Assembly: GCA_031553195.1 (NCBI GenBank)
Contig: JAVBLV010000094.1
Span: 1 to 9,224, forward strand
DNA: 9,224 nt
Direction of reading: 5' to 3'
DNA from: JAVBLV01 sp031553195
GTDB taxonomy: Bacteria; Bacteroidota; Bacteroidia; Bacteroidales; P3
Shown here: one piece after another, positions 6,482 to 9,224 of the stretch
Layout: the number at the start of each line of letters is the position of its first letter
Numbering within the stretch: the stretch's first letter is position 1
Notes under the pieces: model-generated
Seen by the model: the letters and a program-made list of their open reading frames with translations, nothing else
Told to the model about the DNA's origin: nothing
Databases searched by the model: none
Program-made: the position numbers and the translations under genes

Positions 6482-6511
6482 AAAAGCCCTTGATTTTCAC
6501 CAAGAGCCTTT
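6482..6511 (-). terminator. Terminator of the tra operon
   Basis: Read on the minus strand, AAAGGCTCTTG (6511-6501) pairs with CAAGGGCTTTT (6492-6482) as an 11-bp stem with two G-U pairs and an 8-nt loop. It is followed by a T-rich stretch (CTGTTGTTTTT). It begins about 24 nt beyond the traQ stop and would end transcription of the tra genes. It lies in the gap between the convergent cargo and tra operons and may also limit read-through from the cargo, although the plus-strand side lacks a good T-tract. Confidence 0.75.
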
Positions 6512-6534
6512 CCAAAAGTTACTGAAGAACTTTC

Positions 6535-6981
6535 CTATTCCTCTTTATCATCCGTACGCTTCCCTGCAAATGTAACCGAATATTCTACCCGTTGCCCGAA
6601 GTTATCTTCAAACACAAAGTCTAATTGCGCTTGTTCTTCGGCAAGGTTAGTATAAGTCAGCATGAAGTCATCGGAAGCAATCGGCTGAAAGCGGTTCACT
6701 GGAATGGCTTGACCTTTATCGTTGGTCAACAATCCTTCACCTTCGCTTTGGAAGTACCGATATTTATAGGTTGTTCCGTCGTAGTTTCCTTCGCGGACAA
6801 TCGAAAATTCGAGAGCGACCGATTCGCCCTTTTTAAGCGACTTCGGAAGCGGCAACGTTTCCACACTGTACGGATAACACTTACGAATATCCAAATCGTC
6901 ACTACAGCCGCTACAGGCACAGGCTACCGCCGCAAGCAGTAGCGTATATAAAAAATAAGATGCAAACTTTTTCATTTCCAT
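6535..6981 (-). CDS. traQ: Conjugative transposon lipoprotein TraQ (DUF3872 family)
   Basis: A 148-residue protein of the TraQ family found in Bacteroides conjugative transposons. It starts MEMKKF, has a hydrophobic signal segment (about residues 6-20) and a cysteine-rich cleavage region CACSGCSDD. By comparison with relatives, C26 is the probable lipidated residue (C21 is an alternative), so the mature protein should be a periplasm-facing lipoprotein. The family signature is the DLDIRKCYPYSVETLPLPKSLKKGE block after the signal (about residues 29-53), followed by a small beta-rich domain with YRYFQSEGEG and a C-terminal FEDNFGQ motif. It probably supports assembly or stability of the transfer apparatus; its exact role is not known. 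An internal ATG (residue 3, position 6975) could be the real start. It follows traO by 7 nt and is the last tra gene before the terminator. Confidence 0.88.
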   Translation of the reverse strand: MEMKKFASYFLYTLLLAAVACACSGCSDDLDIRKCYPYSVETLPLPKSLKKGESVALEFSIVREGNYDGTTYKYRYFQSEGEGLLTNDKGQAIPVNRFQPIASDDFMLTYTNLAEEQAQLDFVFEDNFGQRVEYSVTFAGKRTDDKEE

Positions 6982-6988
6982 TTGTTTT

Positions 6989-7642
6989 TTAGTTTATAAT
7001 AAATCGTATTCCCAAACCTATTTGCGTATTGAACTTGCCGACGGACGAGCCGAGCAACATCCGTTCCCGGATGTTGAGCAGCAACGCCGCCCAATCCGTC
7101 AGGAAGACTTCGGTTTCAAATGTCAGGGCTGCACCATACAGGAACGCATCTTCATTTTCGATGGTCGCACCGTCAGGCAACAGTTTGTCGTTCCAGTTGA
7201 TGGTTTCATAACCCGCCAATGCCGACAGTCCGAACGAGAAAAACAGCGTTTTGCTGCCGTCCGACAGGAAGTTCAGGAAGTAGGCGCCTTCGGCGGTTAT
7301 TTGCGCCTGCGGCAACTTCCAATCTTCGTACAAATACTGCTTTTGCAGGTATTCGCCACCGAATTTCCAATAATTCCCGTGCTTGGTATAGGAAGTTACC
7401 GCCGTGCCTAAATGGAAGCCGAGACCGTCGCTTTTTGAATCCAAATTGAATCCGTTCACCGTTCCACCTGTGAACTGAATACCCTTTTGCGAGGGTAAAC
7501 GGCGTTGCGCCTGTGCTTGGTTTTGAACAACCAGGCACAGCGCAACTACTAATAAAAATATTGTCCGCTTGGATAAAATTCTCACGTTCGGCAGAATGCA
7601 AAACACGTTTTGTTTCTGCGCTCTCTTAATCGAATTTTTCAT
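6989..7642 (-). CDS. traO: Conjugative transposon protein TraO (outer-membrane/periplasmic)
   Basis: TraO is a conserved component of the CTnDOT-type mating apparatus. The 217-residue product has a basic N-terminal extension, then a hydrophobic signal segment TIFLLVVALCLVVQ (about 27-40) with a likely cleavage after AQA, before QRRLPSQKGIQ. The mature part is rich in alternating beta-strand patterns and aromatic residues (FGGEYLQKQYLYEDW, AEGAYFLNFLSDG, FFSFGLSALAGYE) and ends GIGIRF-like (LGIRFIIN), as expected for a small outer-membrane beta-barrel. The N-terminal extension of about 26 residues before the signal core is longer than usual, but no internal ATG offers a shorter start. The start codon lies 1 nt after the traN stop and the gene ends 7 nt before traQ. 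The primase gene traP, which separates traO and traQ in CTnDOT, is absent. Confidence 0.9.
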   Translation of the reverse strand: MKNSIKRAQKQNVFCILPNVRILSKRTIFLLVVALCLVVQNQAQAQRRLPSQKGIQFTGGTVNGFNLDSKSDGLGFHLGTAVTSYTKHGNYWKFGGEYLQKQYLYEDWKLPQAQITAEGAYFLNFLSDGSKTLFFSFGLSALAGYETINWNDKLLPDGATIENEDAFLYGAALTFETEVFLTDWAALLLNIRERMLLGSSVGKFNTQIGLGIRFIIN

Positions 7643-7643
7643 G

Positions 7644-8558
7644 TTACTTCACTTTTAGTTCGTTGATGACTTCGGCGCGGGTTACGTCGTCGTTTTCGAT
7701 AACGAATGACTGATGCCGCCCGCCGTTCTTTTCAAAGAGTTCCACGACCAACTGTTTGCCGTCGGGGATGGTGAATTTATCCATTGCAAAGACTGTCCGT
7801 TCCGAACGTTTGCCGTGTACCTGCGTGATGAAATGGTACGCCCGTAATGGTTCTATAACGGATTCCTGAATAGCAGTACGTTTGGCGACCTTCTTATCGA
7901 CGATTTTCCAACGGATGAAATCGACATCGAAAGGAACATTCGACGAATTTTTGACCTGCGTATGGAAGTATAACATACCGTTGTGTGTGTAGATTCCCTT
8001 CAAAAGATATTGGATTCCGAAGCGTTTACAGCCGATATGTTTGACTTTGCGCTTATCGCTTTTATAAATGGACTTCAAAATCAAATGGACAACCTTCGGC
8101 GATTCGTTGCCGAGTTCTGTCAGGTAGATGTCCATTGCATTATTTGGACGATTAACCGCTTCGCCGTCATGGATAAAGTCTTTCATTTCGACATTCAACT
8201 TTATCGGCTCATTGGCATACTTGACATTAAAAGTGTAGAAACTTCCTTCGTCGGTAATCACGGAAAAGTTGGTTTCTGTTTCAAAACCTTTGACGGCGGC
8301 TTTCACACGGACAACGTTTTCCGAACCGTCGGCTTTGCCGGCAATGATGTTGGCAGAACCCAAATCAATGTACCGCACGCCGGACGGAAAGATGATGTGG
8401 ACGGTTTTGTCGAACGTTACTTCCAAGCCATAAGGCGGAATCATACGGTCGTAGGTGATTTTACGGGTAAGTCCTTCGTACAGGTTGCCCGACGATTGTT
8501 GTGCATTTACTGAAAATGCGGTTGCTATAAAAGCAACCAAAATAAGAAACTGTTTCAT
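7644..8558 (-). CDS. traN: Conjugative transposon protein TraN (VirB9-like, DUF4138)
   Basis: TraN is thought to act with TraM in the periplasmic/outer-membrane core of the Bacteroides-type conjugation machine, in a role like VirB9. From the ATG at 8558 the product has 304 residues and begins with a good signal peptide, MKQFLILVAFIATAFSVNA, cut before QQSSG. A longer reading from an ATG at 8615 would add 19 hydrophilic residues ahead of this signal and is less likely. Typical features are the early FDKTVHIIFPSGVRYIDLGS segment, which resembles the strand that starts VirB9 family domains, and a beta-rich C-terminal half with YLLKGIYTHNGMLYFHTQVKNSSNVPFDVDFI. It ends 1 nt before traO and starts 90 nt after the traM stop, within one operon on the minus strand. 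Confidence 0.9.
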   Translation of the reverse strand: MKQFLILVAFIATAFSVNAQQSSGNLYEGLTRKITYDRMIPPYGLEVTFDKTVHIIFPSGVRYIDLGSANIIAGKADGSENVVRVKAAVKGFETETNFSVITDEGSFYTFNVKYANEPIKLNVEMKDFIHDGEAVNRPNNAMDIYLTELGNESPKVVHLILKSIYKSDKRKVKHIGCKRFGIQYLLKGIYTHNGMLYFHTQVKNSSNVPFDVDFIRWKIVDKKVAKRTAIQESVIEPLRAYHFITQVHGKRSERTVFAMDKFTIPDGKQLVVELFEKNGGRHQSFVIENDDVTRAEVINELKVK

Positions 8559-8648
8559 TTTTCTATGGATTTTTAGATAAATTCTGTCGTCACTCGGCAA
8601 ATCGAACAAGTTCATTTACGTTCGTTCCTAAGAATTTTGTGGTGATTA

Positions 8649-9224
8649 TTATTTATCGTTTGGCAGCAGGAACACACGGTAGCCCGCTTTCAGGTTGACT
8701 TTTACTTCGCGCAGTTTTTTGGCAACGAATTGTGAAGTGCCTTGAATAACGCTTCGCCCCAAGTCGGCGGCCAACTGTTGCCCCGCATCACTTGTCAGGC
8801 TGATGCTTGTTCCGGCACTTGTCCCCATGTTGGCGACACTGTCTTTGGCGGCGTTCAGTTCTGTGGGATTCGGCAGAACTCTGCCCCGTTGACCGTCGGT
8901 ATCATACACCCACAGTTGCACGGGAATAATTGTTCCGCCGTATTCAAGCGATGTTACAGTAATTCCGAGCCGTTCGCCCTGAATCTTTGCCATTCCGGTA
9001 ATCAGGGTATTACGGGGAATCAAAGCGTTGCCCGCCCGCATCGGTTCGAGCAGCCGAAGCCTTACACTTTGCCCGTCCATTATGGTTTGATTGTCATGTA
9101 CGCAAGTCGCTATTGTGTTTTTGGCTTCGGCTTTTACTTCATTGGTTGCCGTAAAGAATCCGAAGTTGCGCGGCTGACTGAACGCCTGCACTATATCGGT
9201 ACTACTCATATCCTGTTGCAATGC
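8649..9224 (-). CDS. traM: Conjugative transposon protein TraM, C-terminal part (VirB10-like)
   Basis: The frame is open to the right edge of the window, so the N-terminal part is missing and about 191 codons are visible. The sequence corresponds to the conserved C-terminal domain of the Bacteroides TraM family, the VirB10-like protein thought to link the inner and outer membranes in the mating apparatus. Visible family traits are the FFTATNE and IATCVHDNQTIMDGQSVRLRL segments, the EPMRAGNALIPRNTLITGMAKIQGERL block, SLEYGGTIIPVQLWVYDTDGQRG, and a C-terminal KVNLKAGYRVFLLPNDK. The pattern 'raGvlIPrnTlltG' is a hallmark of VirB10/TraM beta-domains. The first in-window candidate start (TTG at 9221) is only an artefact of truncation. 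It is followed by a 90-nt gap and then traN. Confidence 0.9.
   Translation of the reverse strand, partial: ALQQDMSSTDIVQAFSQPRNFGFFTATNEVKAEAKNTIATCVHDNQTIMDGQSVRLRLLEPMRAGNALIPRNTLITGMAKIQGERLGITVTSLEYGGTIIPVQLWVYDTDGQRGRVLPNPTELNAAKDSVANMGTSAGTSISLTSDAGQQLAADLGRSVIQGTSQFVAKKLREVKVNLKAGYRVFLLPNDK

Noticed and set aside
7022..7411. Plus-strand open frame of about 130 codons opposite traO.
   Set aside because: It is the antisense shadow of traO; composition is Arg/Gln-rich with no family resemblance, and traO is well supported on the other strand.
7983..8513. Plus-strand open frame of about 176 codons opposite traN.
   Set aside because: Antisense shadow of traN; no recognisable domain, and traN has a signal peptide and family features on the minus strand.

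Overview
This window is part of a CTnDOT-type conjugative transposon of the phylum Bacteroidota that carries a five-gene cargo cassette. The backbone call rests on a run of Bacteroides-type tra genes on the minus strand (traM 3' part, traN, traO, traQ) and on a DUF3873-type small accessory gene on the plus strand. Shine-Dalgarno sequences are essentially absent, and a Bacteroidota-style -7 promoter element (TAAATTTG) precedes the cargo. Both fit that phylum. The exact genus cannot be read from the window.

Layout. (1) Positions 1-960, plus strand: the tail of an upstream reading frame, a small basic/membrane protein, a DUF3873-like protein, a 59-residue protein and a 27-residue CxxC peptide. 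They are tightly packed and end in a strong hairpin terminator at 924-952. (2) Positions 942-1062: an 11-bp inverted repeat and a likely promoter. (3) Positions 1063-6441, plus strand: a visibly AT-rich cargo operon. It encodes a 5-aminolevulinate-synthase-type PLP enzyme, a short-chain dehydrogenase/reductase, an SAMHD1/dGTPase-like HD phosphohydrolase with all metal ligands, a second HD paralogue that has lost most of them, and a standalone homologue of the N-terminal synthetase (amidoligase) domain of CTP synthase with no glutaminase domain. Intergenic gaps are 3, 18, 8 and 16 nt, so the five genes look co-transcribed. (4) Positions 6442-9224: a terminator and then the convergent tra genes traQ, traO, traN and the 3' part of traM, running off the right edge.

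How the genes may work together. The tra genes encode periplasmic and outer-membrane parts of the conjugation apparatus. The cargo is unlike the flanks in base composition and strand arrangement, so it is best read as an acquired module. Its enzymes suggest two linked chemistries. The first is formation and reduction of an aminoketone (ALAS-type enzyme plus SDR). The second is nucleotide handling (HD phosphohydrolase pair plus CTP-synthase-like ligase). I know of no described system with this composition. A nucleotide-targeting defence system and a small specialised-metabolite pathway are both reasonable hypotheses, and neither is proven by the sequence.
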